Shown one piece after another: positions 42,493 to 51,753 of a DNA stretch of 64,000 bases. Position 1 is the first letter of the stretch; every line of letters begins with the position of its first letter. Position numbers and translations under genes: made by a program. The notes beneath the pieces are model-generated. The model saw only the letters and a list, made by a program, of their open reading frames with translations, searched no databases and was not told the DNA's origin. The DNA comes from Candidatus Obscuribacterales bacterium (GTDB taxonomy: Bacteria > Cyanobacteriota > Vampirovibrionia > Obscuribacterales > Obscuribacteraceae), in the NCBI GenBank assembly GCA_031292355.1, contig JARLHI010000054.1, positions 407,305 to 471,304 of the forward strand, in the 5' to 3' direction.

Positions 42493-43077
42493 ATGCAAGA
42501 ATTAATTGCCGACCTCGAGCGAGTAAAACAGCAATTGACCGACAACTCGGTCAATACTTCAGACGCGATTTTGCGTATTCTTAACTGCTTGCGGCCGATT
42601 GAAGGCTTTGAATACGTTGGATTTTTGAATCGCGAATTGCTCGGCTATTCAAATGAAGACATCGACAGAATAGCTGAGAAAAAAGAGCACAGCGCCACCG
42701 CAGATCTTGTTATATCCGGCAGCTACAGCACATTCTCTCAAGGTGATGAACTGACTATCGACAGAGTTCTGCCCGGACTAAAGGTGGAAATTGAAATTGC
42801 AGAAGACGGCACCATCACAGTCGCCGATGAAAGTCGAGTAAGCACCATTTTCTGCAGTTGCGGCATTATTGAAATTGAACAACTCCTTTCTAAGCATCCA
42901 GAGCTTTACGCAGCCGTCGACTATGACGAATCTACAAATTGCGTGTTTATGTGTAAGACCAAGCATTTGAAGCGCCTGAACGACTCACTACGCAAAAAGA
43001 TTTGCCGTTTTCTTGACGATACGATCGCCGAAATTAGAATCGACAGCACGTGCTTCCTGGACAAAATCACTGAATAA
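42493..43077 (+). CDS. AbiTii-domain-like protein
   Basis: 194 aa from the ATG at 42493; the open frame begins at 42388 but the extra 35 residues look like leader sequence. The N-terminal 70 residues match the pattern of AbiTii (PF18864): LADLE-type helix, DAILRILNCLRPIEGFEYVGFLNRELLGYSNEDID, with the diagnostic RELLGY. The remaining 120 residues are unfamiliar and contain several Cys (IFCSCGIIEIEQLL, NCVFMCKTKHL, RIDSTCFLD). AbiT proteins belong to abortive infection against phage; here no AbiTi partner is adjacent. Medium confidence. Confidence 0.5.
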   Translation: MQELIADLERVKQQLTDNSVNTSDAILRILNCLRPIEGFEYVGFLNRELLGYSNEDIDRIAEKKEHSATADLVISGSYSTFSQGDELTIDRVLPGLKVEIEIAEDGTITVADESRVSTIFCSCGIIEIEQLLSKHPELYAAVDYDESTNCVFMCKTKHLKRLNDSLRKKICRFLDDTIAEIRIDSTCFLDKITE

Positions 43078-43285
43078 ATAGCAACAGGTCACGACACAGC
43101 ACACCACTGGCAGTATCACCACCTCATCTTGCGCCAGGACATAAGGGCGGCCTCAATTGCCTGCTCACATCCGCTAAAGGGATGTCGAGTGCCCTTGTTT
43201 GGCCCGACCTTTCAACCATCCTTCGTTGAAATTGCTTAGCTGAAACTCTAAAGGTTACAATAGCTAGACCCCGGAGAGAAGCTAA

Positions 43286-44149
43286 ATGCGAACTGAGAGA
43301 GCCCAATATTTTCCGCTTTGTCTCGTTATCCTCAGCCTGTTTTCTGCCCCAACAGCGGCTCTTGCCCAGTTTCGTACGAGTTATGGCACACCAGCAGTCA
43401 GACGTTCGGCTCCTGCTCAGCGCTCCAATCAGCCAGCCCAACTGAAAGCAGGCGTTTATCCAGAATTTCGCACTCAGTATGGGGTAATTCGCTGGCTGAA
43501 CGAACAAATGCCGTTAAAGGTCTATATCGCCGATGGCACTAGTCTCGATAGTATTATCGACGAACAGCTGGGCGCCTCGGCCATGAATGTAGACAATCGC
43601 GACCACTGGCCAGACGTCGTTGCCCAGGTCATCGGACAACCTGAACGCTTGCAAAGCCTGCCCCAAGCTATTGGTTTTACCCCTGATTTGAAGCAAGCAG
43701 CTATCACCGGGATCAATTCATGGAAACCTTTTGAAAAAGAAGGAATTTTTTCGTTCGTATTGACCAACGATCCGGGTGACGCCGACATTTACGTTTTTTG
43801 GACAAACCACTTCGTTAACAAGCTGGGCATGGGTTTATTCGCGAAGGACATCAGAGGTTACACCGCCAAGCGCAGCTTTCCTCTAGCTGCCATCAGAGCC
43901 AATCAACCAATACAGTTTCGACCGGTAGTGACGATTTTGCGAACAGTCGATGGTCAGGGTAATCCAATGCCGCCCGACAAAATGCGGGCCTCTGCCGCCC
44001 ACGAATTTGGGCATGCCCTGGGGATTGAAGGACACAGCAGCAACCCGAATGACCTGATGAGTGTATTCTATGGGCATGGAGCGATTTCTGCCTCAGATGC
44101 GGCGACCATTCGACAGCTCTATCACATGACACCAGATTTAGTACCATGA
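43286..44149 (+). CDS. Secreted matrixin-like metalloprotease
   Basis: 287 aa. A signal peptide (FPLCLVILSLFSAPTAALAQ) leads to the mature protein. The zinc-binding motif HEFGHALGIEGHS (about 242-254) fits HExxHxxGxxH, and NDLMSVF is the Met-turn. The preceding region (VTILRTVDGQGNPMPPDKMRASAA) fits matrixin-type enzymes. It should be an extracytoplasmic peptidase; the substrate is unknown. No pro-domain cysteine switch is seen. The next gene follows after 13 nt. Confidence 0.85.
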   Translation: MRTERAQYFPLCLVILSLFSAPTAALAQFRTSYGTPAVRRSAPAQRSNQPAQLKAGVYPEFRTQYGVIRWLNEQMPLKVYIADGTSLDSIIDEQLGASAMNVDNRDHWPDVVAQVIGQPERLQSLPQAIGFTPDLKQAAITGINSWKPFEKEGIFSFVLTNDPGDADIYVFWTNHFVNKLGMGLFAKDIRGYTAKRSFPLAAIRANQPIQFRPVVTILRTVDGQGNPMPPDKMRASAAHEFGHALGIEGHSSNPNDLMSVFYGHGAISASDAATIRQLYHMTPDLVP

Positions 44150-44162
44150 CTCGAAGGCGATT

Positions 44163-44729
44163 ATGACTGGATCTCGCAAAGCTCCTGGAAAATCACGCGA
44201 AAACGTCTCCAGTCTAGAACAAGGACTGGATCGCTCGCGGAAACACAAACTCTGGCTTAGTTCAAATACGATTGGCTTGCTTGCGATTTCTGGCTTCATC
44301 GCCCTTTCAATCAGTCGCATCGTCAATGACATTCGCGGTGAGTACACGGGCAGAGTCGGCCGTCTTGGAGTGGTTAGGCTTTCAATTGAACATCGTGACG
44401 GGCAAATATTCGCCGACCTAACCATTCCTCACACGCATCCAATGCACTGCGTCACTGCTGAAAAAAATGTCGGCGAAAATGTTGATTGGTCTTTCACAGA
44501 TGCTTATAGACCTGCAGGCGCTTCTGTCGTAAGCTTCCACGGACAAGCCGAATCGGGCTCAATCACTGGAGTTTTACAAGACAATCTCAATGTTCTTAAT
44601 TGCTTTCCCATCAAATTGCAACGAGACGATCTGGCCTCCGTTTTTCGCCAAATCAGAACGGCGATTCCGGGATCCCAGGAATCTTATGAGCCCAAAGAAC
44701 CGACCACATTTAATAAGTCAACTCGATGA
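44163..44729 (+). CDS. Membrane-anchored protein of unknown function
   Basis: 188 aa. One transmembrane segment (TIGLLAISGFIALSISRIV, about 36-54) with a basic N-terminal stretch inside, and a soluble outer part of about 130 residues with strands (GRLGVVRLSIEHRDGQIFADLTI). Two Cys at PMHCVTA and VLNCFPI may form a disulfide. No family recognised. It lies 13 nt after the metalloprotease gene and overlaps the convergent metallophosphoesterase gene by 20 nt. Confidence 0.6.
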   Translation: MTGSRKAPGKSRENVSSLEQGLDRSRKHKLWLSSNTIGLLAISGFIALSISRIVNDIRGEYTGRVGRLGVVRLSIEHRDGQIFADLTIPHTHPMHCVTAEKNVGENVDWSFTDAYRPAGASVVSFHGQAESGSITGVLQDNLNVLNCFPIKLQRDDLASVFRQIRTAIPGSQESYEPKEPTTFNKSTR

Positions 44730-45669
44730 CGGTCGCAGCAGGCGGACAAAAAAGCCTAATGTTTGAGCGCGGATCGGCTCCTAGACCTCTCGATATGTGA
44801 AAGAGAGTATCGTCACGACGCACGAGTCCTGAAGCTTCGCTGCGCTTCAACTCAGAATCGGTGACGAGAGCACCAAAACCTGGCACTCGAATTTGACCAC
44901 CATGGGTATGCCCACCAAAAGCCATATGGATACCAGCGTCTTTGATATCGTCCAAACGACGCGGCATGTGAAATAGGGCGAGAATAAGATGCTCGGCTGG
45001 CACAGAACGGGCAATGTCCTTCAATCGACCTGGCGATATGCCCGGATAATCAATACCGATAATGGAAAGGGCTTGAGGCAGAAATGATGCTTTCGCATTG
45101 CGCAAAACCTGAATATCAAACTTCTCTAGTGCCTCTACCATTGGTGTCACATCTCTGAATTTCGCTGGATGACGATGACGACGCCACAGTTTGCCAATTG
45201 TCTTATGAAACCAAGTGTAGTCGTAATAGTCGTGGTTACCGAGCACCGCATAAGTACCCAGGCGCGGCGCGCGGGCGATCAGTCGATTGGCATATTGAAT
45301 GCCAGAATAGTTTTCGAAGATGTCACCAGTAAAAAAGATGAGATCGTACTCTTCACTTGTAACTTGTTGTAGAAAATCGAGCTTATGCGACTCGGGATCG
45401 CACAAATGCAAATCAGACAAATGCAAAATTCGCAATTTGTTACCGGATGACGATGCGCCTCGCAATGTGACAGGGATTGTCTCAAGAGAAAAGCGACGCG
45501 GCTCGACTTTATTCGCATATAGAAAAACACCAAGGGCTGTCAACGCGAATCCGCCGAGTAAAAAAGGCCAGGTCGGAATTCGCTTTTCGTCTTCGCCATG
45601 CACCAGATTTTTGACGAGATCTAGAGAATGATCGAGATGACCAGCATCGTCGGCACGGTTTTTAAACAT
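44710..45669 (-). CDS. Membrane-anchored metallophosphoesterase (YkuE/YaeI-like)
   Basis: 319 aa. An N-terminal hydrophobic segment (FLLGGFALTALGVFLYANKV) anchors it. The phosphoesterase motifs are present: ILHLSDLHLCD (DxH), FFTGDIFEN (GDx2), VLGNHDYYDY (GNHD) and GHTHGGQIRVPG (GHxH). Two metals and a likely lipid or cell-envelope substrate, as in YkuE-type enzymes acting on phospholipids. The bioY gene lies 50 nt upstream on the same strand. Confidence 0.9.
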   Translation of the reverse strand: MFKNRADDAGHLDHSLDLVKNLVHGEDEKRIPTWPFLLGGFALTALGVFLYANKVEPRRFSLETIPVTLRGASSSGNKLRILHLSDLHLCDPESHKLDFLQQVTSEEYDLIFFTGDIFENYSGIQYANRLIARAPRLGTYAVLGNHDYYDYTWFHKTIGKLWRRHRHPAKFRDVTPMVEALEKFDIQVLRNAKASFLPQALSIIGIDYPGISPGRLKDIARSVPAEHLILALFHMPRRLDDIKDAGIHMAFGGHTHGGQIRVPGFGALVTDSELKRSEASGLVRRDDTLFHISRGLGADPRSNIRLFCPPAATVIELTY

Positions 45670-45719
45670 TTGTCCCTTCTACTGTTTAACCGGTTTCAAG
45701 CGCGTGTGCACCTGCGCAC

Positions 45720-46544
45720 TCAGTTCAACAGCTCTTCCATATGCTGCTGAACGATTTTGTCGCTTCTCGATTTTAGCGCGAGGTCGGGCGCCGTCAGCAT
45801 ATTTACAAGGTACCTGAAAGGAAAACCGATACCAATAAGAACAAATCCCAAAATACTGTCGTAGGCAATCTGAAACCAGGTAAGATTTCTCGCCTCTTCA
45901 AAGACCCAGGGCAGCCACAACGGACCGTTTTTAACGCCTTCAATCAAGGAGAACATCAGACATGAACTAATCATATAAACCAGCCCGATTATATGAACTG
46001 TGACGACGCCTGCAACAAGAGCCAGAACTTGAGAAATACTGGAACGGCGATCCTCTGTAACCAAACCGACGATGTAAGCGCAAGCAATCATGCCGAGGAG
46101 ATAGCCAAAACCGGGCTGACTGTAATAATCAAAACCGCCGCCTCCAGCCAGTGGATTTATGCCCATCGATGGCCCAATGAGACCAAGTAGCAAGAAAAGG
46201 CCAATGGATATGGCGGCAGTCTGGGCCCCCAAAACGTATCCAAGAAAAACAGCAACAGGCACTTGCGGCACGTAAAGAACGTGGCGGATAGGCTTGGTCT
46301 CCTGTAACAGAGTGGGCGCTAAATGATTGATTTTGTCTTGCCACAATGGCGGCAACTTCTCAATGACCGTAACAATCGAGTGCCGGCCAGCATTCAGCAG
46401 GTTGTGCCCAGTACCAGCAGGTACATCAACAGCCATGAAAGAGGCGAGAAACATCAAAAGCAAGCCGAGCAACACAAGCACGGCTTGCCCAGCGAATGAT
46501 TTCCGCTTCACCCGTGAAATATTAGCGGCTACAACTAAGCGCAT
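45720..46544 (-). CDS. bioY: BioY-like biotin transporter substrate-binding subunit
   Basis: 274 aa from the ATG at 46542-46544, preferred over TTG at 46568 because AGGG lies 7 nt upstream. Six transmembrane segments and the BioY signature are seen: YVPQVPVAVFLGYVLGAQTAAISIGLFLLLGLIG and GFGYLLGMIACAYIVGLVTE. BioY is the substrate-binding subunit of ECF-type biotin transport. No EcfA or EcfT gene is adjacent, so it would use shared modules or act alone. The C-terminal tail of about 40 polar residues is longer than usual. No BirA operator was seen upstream. Confidence 0.75.
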   Translation of the reverse strand: MRLVVAANISRVKRKSFAGQAVLVLLGLLLMFLASFMAVDVPAGTGHNLLNAGRHSIVTVIEKLPPLWQDKINHLAPTLLQETKPIRHVLYVPQVPVAVFLGYVLGAQTAAISIGLFLLLGLIGPSMGINPLAGGGGFDYYSQPGFGYLLGMIACAYIVGLVTEDRRSSISQVLALVAGVVTVHIIGLVYMISSCLMFSLIEGVKNGPLWLPWVFEEARNLTWFQIAYDSILGFVLIGIGFPFRYLVNMLTAPDLALKSRSDKIVQQHMEELLN

Positions 46545-46717
46545 TTTGAACCCTGAGACCAATGCCAAGCGACGCCCGATAAAGCATCGACTGTATTGTC
46601 GGTCTCTTATGATCCTCTCGTCAAGACCTTAGCACTCATTAGAATCGCAGTTAACCCCGCTGCAGTACGGAATATACGACACTGGATATGCAATCTTTAA
46701 TCAGGCTATATACAGAC

Positions 46718-47380
46718 CTAGGATTGAGCCGAATCCGAGTTTTCGGCATTCGAATGCTGTTCATCGAGAAGCGGAGTATGAGAAGCAACGGGTTTTTCCG
46801 AATTTTCGAAATCTGACTGATTGGCCCCCAACAATTGTTGCAAAGCATCCACTCGTTCTTGAAACTGCTTTTTGAACTCAGGCGTGCGAATATTTTCGGT
46901 CCACAGAACATAGGCGTCTTCGTCGTTGTCCTGGTAATAATTCCGTCTCACACCAAGGCTTTTGAAACCGTATTTAAAATAAAGCATTTGCGCTTTCTCA
47001 TTCGACGCTCTCACTTCCAGCGTTAGCCAGTTGGCGCCGACTTTGTAAGCCTGATTAATATCGTGTATTAGCAGGCGTTCGCCAATATTCAATCTGCGCC
47101 ATTCGGGATGTACTGCAAGCGTCGTAATATGAGCCTCTTCGCCAATCAGCCAAAAACCAGAGTAGCCAATCAACCTCTGCGTGCCTCTTTCGTACGCAAC
47201 GAAATAACAGCCAAGCGAATTATTCAATTCGTTGACAAAAGACTGATGCGACCAATGATGGCTGCCAAATGCAACGGGCTCGATTTCCATCACTTCAGCC
47301 AAATGTTCGAGTCGCATCGGTCGAATTTCGACAAATGGAAGCGCGTGAGGTAGCTCGTGAGACTCGTTGTTTTGGATCAT
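46718..47380 (-). CDS. rimI: Ribosomal protein S18-alanine N-acetyltransferase-like GNAT
   Basis: 220 aa. GNAT motif A is GEEAHITTLAVHPEWRRLNIGERLLIHDI and motif B is NEKAQMLYFKYGFKSLGVRRNYYQDNDEDAYVLW, the RimI pattern. It acetylates the N-terminus of a ribosomal protein or another protein. It follows tsaB by 1 nt in the secA-tsaB-rimI run, a common arrangement. An acidic, disordered C-terminal tail of about 45 residues follows the acetyltransferase core. Confidence 0.85.
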   Translation of the reverse strand: MIQNNESHELPHALPFVEIRPMRLEHLAEVMEIEPVAFGSHHWSHQSFVNELNNSLGCYFVAYERGTQRLIGYSGFWLIGEEAHITTLAVHPEWRRLNIGERLLIHDINQAYKVGANWLTLEVRASNEKAQMLYFKYGFKSLGVRRNYYQDNDEDAYVLWTENIRTPEFKKQFQERVDALQQLLGANQSDFENSEKPVASHTPLLDEQHSNAENSDSAQS

Positions 47381-47381
47381 T

Positions 47382-48146
47382 TCAGGCAGTAACTTTCTTG
47401 ACTGTCACCGAGGGGTTGCGCAAATATGTAGGCACCACTTTTTCATAACTGAATTGCTCATACAAAATTGAGCGTATCGCAGAGTCATCACAGTCGGCTA
47501 GCTTATTTTGCAATTGCTTTACGCCGATCAACCCCTGGGCAACAGCCACGTTCTCCAGCTGAGGCAACGAAAGCAGGTTAACGCCTGCTTTCTGCAATGC
47601 AGCTACCGCCTCGGCATTGCCGTAGTGAAAAGCATGGGGATGAGACAAAAGGAAATCTTTCAATTCTTGCTCATTAAAATAGAAGTGCGAAGTGGTCGAT
47701 TCAGGGTCTGAATCCAGGCTGTGGGCGACGAAATAAAAGCCGACTGCGGCCTGAAGAACGACAACAGCTTCACCTTCCAGTTGAGCAAAATAGCATTGAA
47801 GCAAAGATACCGGCAGAAGTGGCACAAGCAAAGCTTGAGCAAGCGCTCGAGCAGTGACAATACTGGTACGAATACCTGTGAAACTACCGGGACCACTACC
47901 GACAACGATGCCGTCAATGTCCTTCTTTTGCCACTGTTGTTCGCGCACAAGACGGTCAATAGAAGGAATCAATAAATTGGCAGCTTCCTGGCGGGACGTG
48001 CCAGATGCGATCAAATTAGTCTCTTGAATTTCACTGGCAACCACTTGCTCGCCTCTGAGCAAAGCAAGATGAACAGAAGAGGAGCTGGTATCGAAGGACA
48101 CCAGATTGAGCTTTAAGCTTGAGCCAGTCCCCTTCAATGCGATCAC
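47382..48146 (-). CDS. tsaB: tRNA threonylcarbamoyladenosine biosynthesis protein TsaB
   Basis: 254 aa. The N-terminus LVSFDTSSSSVHLALLRG and the core GIVVGSGPGSFTGIRTSIVTARALAQAL are TsaB (YeaZ) hallmarks. It works with TsaC, TsaD and TsaE in t6A formation on ANN-reading tRNAs. Upstream is secA (37 nt) and downstream rimI, as in many genomes. No transmembrane segment. Confidence 0.93.
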   Translation of the reverse strand: MIALKGTGSSLKLNLVSFDTSSSSVHLALLRGEQVVASEIQETNLIASGTSRQEAANLLIPSIDRLVREQQWQKKDIDGIVVGSGPGSFTGIRTSIVTARALAQALLVPLLPVSLLQCYFAQLEGEAVVVLQAAVGFYFVAHSLDSDPESTTSHFYFNEQELKDFLLSHPHAFHYGNAEAVAALQKAGVNLLSLPQLENVAVAQGLIGVKQLQNKLADCDDSAIRSILYEQFSYEKVVPTYLRNPSVTVKKVTA

Positions 48147-48182
48147 CAGTATTTCAACAGTCCAGATTCCTCAGATCTTCGA

Positions 48183-51100
48183 CTATTTGTCGACACGGCC
48201 GAGGTTATCTATATATTTTTGCGTAGCTTCTGCAGGAGTTTCACTTGGCTCTCCAGTTTGAGCAACCACTTCATCAGTTGTGGGCTCAACTGACGCGCCG
48301 CCGTTACCATGTCCATTCGTGCCATTTGCACCTGGAGCAACTTCAGCCTCGCCATTGAACAATTCAGTGATTTCTGCAGGGTCCAAAGAATCAATGACTT
48401 GCATACCTGATTCGTCCTGGAAGAGCATTTGCAGTTCTGCGGGCAGATCTTTAAAATCTACTGGCATCATCATCTCGTCTCCTTCGCCTTGTCCCATTAT
48501 CTGCACTTGCGCATGGAACAAGAGTTGAATGGCTTCTTCTTGTACGCTGCGCAAAAGCTGATTGAACATATCGAATGCTTCGCGTTTGTACTCTTGCAGC
48601 GGATCGCGTTGACCGTAGCCACGCAAGTGGATGCCTTCACGCAAAATATCGATGTTGTGCAAATAATCGATCCATTTACTGTCGATTGTGCGTAACAACA
48701 CTTCGCGCTCGAAAGCACGCATCGTTTCGGTACCTACATGCTGTTCACGCACTTCGTAGGCGAGTTTCACAGCAGCGAGTAGTTTCTCATGGAGATCTTC
48801 ATAAGAGAGCCCCTTCAGCTCGTCAGCCTTGATGTCGGCGAGCAAGGGAATATCGTTTTGCAAAGTCGTGAGCACCAGAGGCAACTCTGTTTCTTCCCAA
48901 GCTTCTGGTGGACTTGATGGATCGATGTGTGTGCCAAGGATGATATCGAGATGCTCTTCGAGCAAATCACCCATATTTGCCTTCAAGTCTGCACGCTCGA
49001 GAATACGTCGTCTTTCGCGATAAATCACTTCTCGTTGAGTATTGAGAACGTCATCATATTCAAGAACATGCTTACGCATATCGAAGTGGTGCGCTTCTAC
49101 TTTGCGTTGCGCATTTTCAATAGACTTAGAAACCATGCCAGATTCAATTGGCATTTCTTCATCGGCATTGATGAAATCCATCAGCTTGGAAATTTTCTCG
49201 CCACCGAAAATACGCATCAACGTATCTTCTAGCGAAAGAAAGAATCGAGTGGTACCAGGGTCGCCCTGACGAGCAGCACGTCCTCGAAGCTGGTTGTCGA
49301 TACGTCTTGCTTCGTGACGCTCGGTACCGATGATATGCAAACCGCCGAGCTTCTGCACTTCATCGCGCTCAGCTTCTGTTTGAACTTTAAACTCTTTGGT
49401 GAGAGTTTTGACCTGCTCTTCGTAAGTTGGATCTTCGAGATCAACACCAGCTTGAAGCAGCTTATCTTTTGCAAGATATTCAGCGTTACCACCAAGCAAA
49501 ATGTCGGTTCCACGACCAGCCATGTTAGTAGCGACTGTGATTGCACCTTTTCGTCCAGCCTGAGCGACGATCATCGCTTCTCTTTCGTGATGTTTGGCGT
49601 TGAGGACTTCGTGTCCTAAACCTTTACGAATTTCGGCCACGACTTTAGCGGTGCGTAAAATGGAGTAACAACGTTCAATCAGCTCTTCTTGTTTTTTGTA
49701 ATCGTTTTCTATGCGCTTACAAACGTCTTCCAATGCCGACACATCAAGCATGCCAGGGCGCTCGAAAATCTTTTTCAAGGCGTCAATTGGTTCACCGCTG
49801 ACATTTTTAGCAGTGATCAAAGCAATCGCCTTGTTCATTTTGCCCATCATGTATTCAGTCATGAATTGCGGCTTGCTCAAAAGAGTGTCAATCACTTCAG
49901 ACTTATCAATGCTGGTTGTACCAACAAGGACCGGTCGACCAGACTCATGCATCTCGACGATTTCTTCAGCGACAGAAAAGAACTTTTGCTTTTCGGTTTT
50001 GTAGATAACGTCCGACTCGTCTTTTCTGATACCTGGACGATTGGTTGGAATAGCGACCACATCCAGGTTGTAAATCTTCTGGAATTCAGCCGCTTCAGTC
50101 ATAGCCGTACCGGTCATACCACCCAGTTTTGGATAAAGACGGAACAAGTTTTGATAGGTAATTGAAGCGTAAGTGAGAGTTTCTTCTTGAATCGGTACGC
50201 CTTCTTTAGCTTCGATCGCCTGGTGTAAACCGTCGCTCCAGCGTCTGCCAACCATCATACGACCAGTGAATTCATCAACGATGGTGACTTCTGGCTTACC
50301 TTCTTCGGTGGGTCGAATGACATAGTCTGTATCGTTTTTATACAGCTCTTTAGCGCGCAAGGCTTGCACCAGATGATGCGCATAGTTGTAAGTGACATCA
50401 TACAAATCAGGCTGATTGAGTAGCTTCTCGCCCTTCATGATGCCGCGTTCGGTGAGCAAGACGTTTTTGCCTTTTTCATCGACCCAGTAATCGCAATCTT
50501 CGTCGTCTTTATCTTTGCCCTTTTCGAGCAATGGAGCAATTTGCGCCATACGCACGTAGAGTTCAGTAAACGATTCAGTGGGAAAACCGGAAATAATTAG
50601 CGGAGTACGAGCTTCGTCGATCAAAATATTGTCGACTTCGTCCACGATTGAAAACCAGTAAGGACGCTGTACGAGCTCATCTAACGACTTGCGCATATTA
50701 TCGCGCAGATAATCGAAGCCAAATTCGTGGTTGGTACCATAGGAGATATCAGCGCGATAAGCTTCGTATTTTTCGTATTCTGGTTGATGCGAATAAACGA
50801 GTCCTGTAGTCAATCCCAGGAAGCGATAAAGCTGTCCCATCCACTCAGAGTCTCTGCGAGCCAGATAATCGTTAACCGTGACTACATGCACACCGCGTCC
50901 AGCAAGTGCATTAAGGTAGGCCGGCAAAGTGGCAACAAGGGTTTTACCCTCACCTGTGCGCATTTCAGCAATCTTGTTAAAGTGCAAAGCAGCACCGCCG
51001 ACAAACTGTACATCGAAGTGGCGCATACCAAGCGCACGCTTACCGCCTTCTCGAACAATCGCAAAAGCTTCCGGCAAAAGTTGATCGAGCAATTCATTGG

Positions 51101-51365
51101 TGATGCGATCATGAGTGGTTCGCACTTGACCGGGCATTTTGGGCACATCATCAGCTATTAGCTTGATATTGGGTTCGCTTTTAACAGCGTTTTCAATCAT
51201 CTGCTTGAAATTTGCCGTCTTAGCGCGCAAATCGTCATCTGATAATTTCTCTATCTCAGACTCGAAAGAATTAGCGCGTATGACATATTCGTCGAGGAAC
51301 TTGAGTCGTTTCTCATTCGTATCACCGAATAAAGTCTTAATGAAGTTGCGAAGCCGATCTGACAT
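48183..51365 (-). CDS. secA: Preprotein translocase ATPase SecA with an extra insertion
   Basis: 1060 aa. Walker A is MRTGEGKTLVATLPAYLNAL (about 135-154), the DEAD box is VDEVDNILIDEARTPLIISG, and the second nucleotide domain ends in NQLRGRAARQGDPG. It powers Sec-dependent export at the inner membrane. Between VLVGTTSIDKSEV (about 479-491) and HEVLNAKHHERE (about 585-596) there are about 80 residues not found in E. coli SecA, where these blocks are close together. The C-terminus lacks the Cys zinc tail and ends in an acidic, Gly/Thr-rich linker. ATG start at 51363-51365. Confidence 0.96.
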   Translation of the reverse strand: MSDRLRNFIKTLFGDTNEKRLKFLDEYVIRANSFESEIEKLSDDDLRAKTANFKQMIENAVKSEPNIKLIADDVPKMPGQVRTTHDRITNELLDQLLPEAFAIVREGGKRALGMRHFDVQFVGGAALHFNKIAEMRTGEGKTLVATLPAYLNALAGRGVHVVTVNDYLARRDSEWMGQLYRFLGLTTGLVYSHQPEYEKYEAYRADISYGTNHEFGFDYLRDNMRKSLDELVQRPYWFSIVDEVDNILIDEARTPLIISGFPTESFTELYVRMAQIAPLLEKGKDKDDEDCDYWVDEKGKNVLLTERGIMKGEKLLNQPDLYDVTYNYAHHLVQALRAKELYKNDTDYVIRPTEEGKPEVTIVDEFTGRMMVGRRWSDGLHQAIEAKEGVPIQEETLTYASITYQNLFRLYPKLGGMTGTAMTEAAEFQKIYNLDVVAIPTNRPGIRKDESDVIYKTEKQKFFSVAEEIVEMHESGRPVLVGTTSIDKSEVIDTLLSKPQFMTEYMMGKMNKAIALITAKNVSGEPIDALKKIFERPGMLDVSALEDVCKRIENDYKKQEELIERCYSILRTAKVVAEIRKGLGHEVLNAKHHEREAMIVAQAGRKGAITVATNMAGRGTDILLGGNAEYLAKDKLLQAGVDLEDPTYEEQVKTLTKEFKVQTEAERDEVQKLGGLHIIGTERHEARRIDNQLRGRAARQGDPGTTRFFLSLEDTLMRIFGGEKISKLMDFINADEEMPIESGMVSKSIENAQRKVEAHHFDMRKHVLEYDDVLNTQREVIYRERRRILERADLKANMGDLLEEHLDIILGTHIDPSSPPEAWEETELPLVLTTLQNDIPLLADIKADELKGLSYEDLHEKLLAAVKLAYEVREQHVGTETMRAFEREVLLRTIDSKWIDYLHNIDILREGIHLRGYGQRDPLQEYKREAFDMFNQLLRSVQEEAIQLLFHAQVQIMGQGEGDEMMMPVDFKDLPAELQMLFQDESGMQVIDSLDPAEITELFNGEAEVAPGANGTNGHGNGGASVEPTTDEVVAQTGEPSETPAEATQKYIDNLGRVDK

Positions 51366-51570
51366 CTAATTCTAATTCTCCTGATGATCGCCACTGCTGT
51401 GCGGGTCCGCTGTTGCCCACGCACACAGAATTGGACGATAGCCCCTCATTTTATCATGCAAATAGCTGACAGCCCCGATAGGATGAGGCTTGAGCCCAAA
51501 CGCCCTAATGGTTTCTTAACAAGACTTTTCAGAAAACCCGCAAACTTGGCGGGGAGGGCGTTAATTTGAG

Positions 51571-51618
51571 TCGCCTCAATCTGCAACACTTGAGGCGAAG
51601 GTTGACAGTAAGTCAGCC
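51571..51618. promoter_or_regulatory. Two adjacent hairpins between secA and rlmN
   Basis: TCGCCTCAA/TTGAGGCGA (51571-51579, 51590-51598) is a perfect 9-bp pair with a 10-nt loop. GGTTGAC/GTCAGCC (51600-51606, 51612-51618) pairs over 7 bp with one G-U and a 5-nt loop. They sit in a 388-bp gap (51366-51753) that shows no gene. They may belong to a secA leader, a small RNA or an operator near the rlmN promoter. Confidence 0.4.
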
Positions 51619-51632
51619 AACGTTGCTATCAT
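51602..51632 (+). promoter_or_regulatory. Promoter for rlmN
   Basis: TTGACA at 51602-51607 and an extended -10 TGcTATCAT (TATCAT at 51627-51632), spacer 19 nt. The transcript would start near 51640, about 115 nt before the rlmN start. Confidence 0.5.
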
Positions 51633-51753
51633 TTAATTCCTAGCGTTAATTCTGCGTGATTTAGCGCCCAAGACTTACCTCATTGAGACTGCTGGGAAAT
51701 CAGTCCCCATCAATAACAGGCAGTCAAAAATTGATAAATGAGTGATAGCGAAG

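Noticed and set aside
43124..43507. Minus-strand frame overlapping the metalloprotease start
   Set aside because: It runs over the signal peptide of a well supported plus-strand gene and shows no domain.
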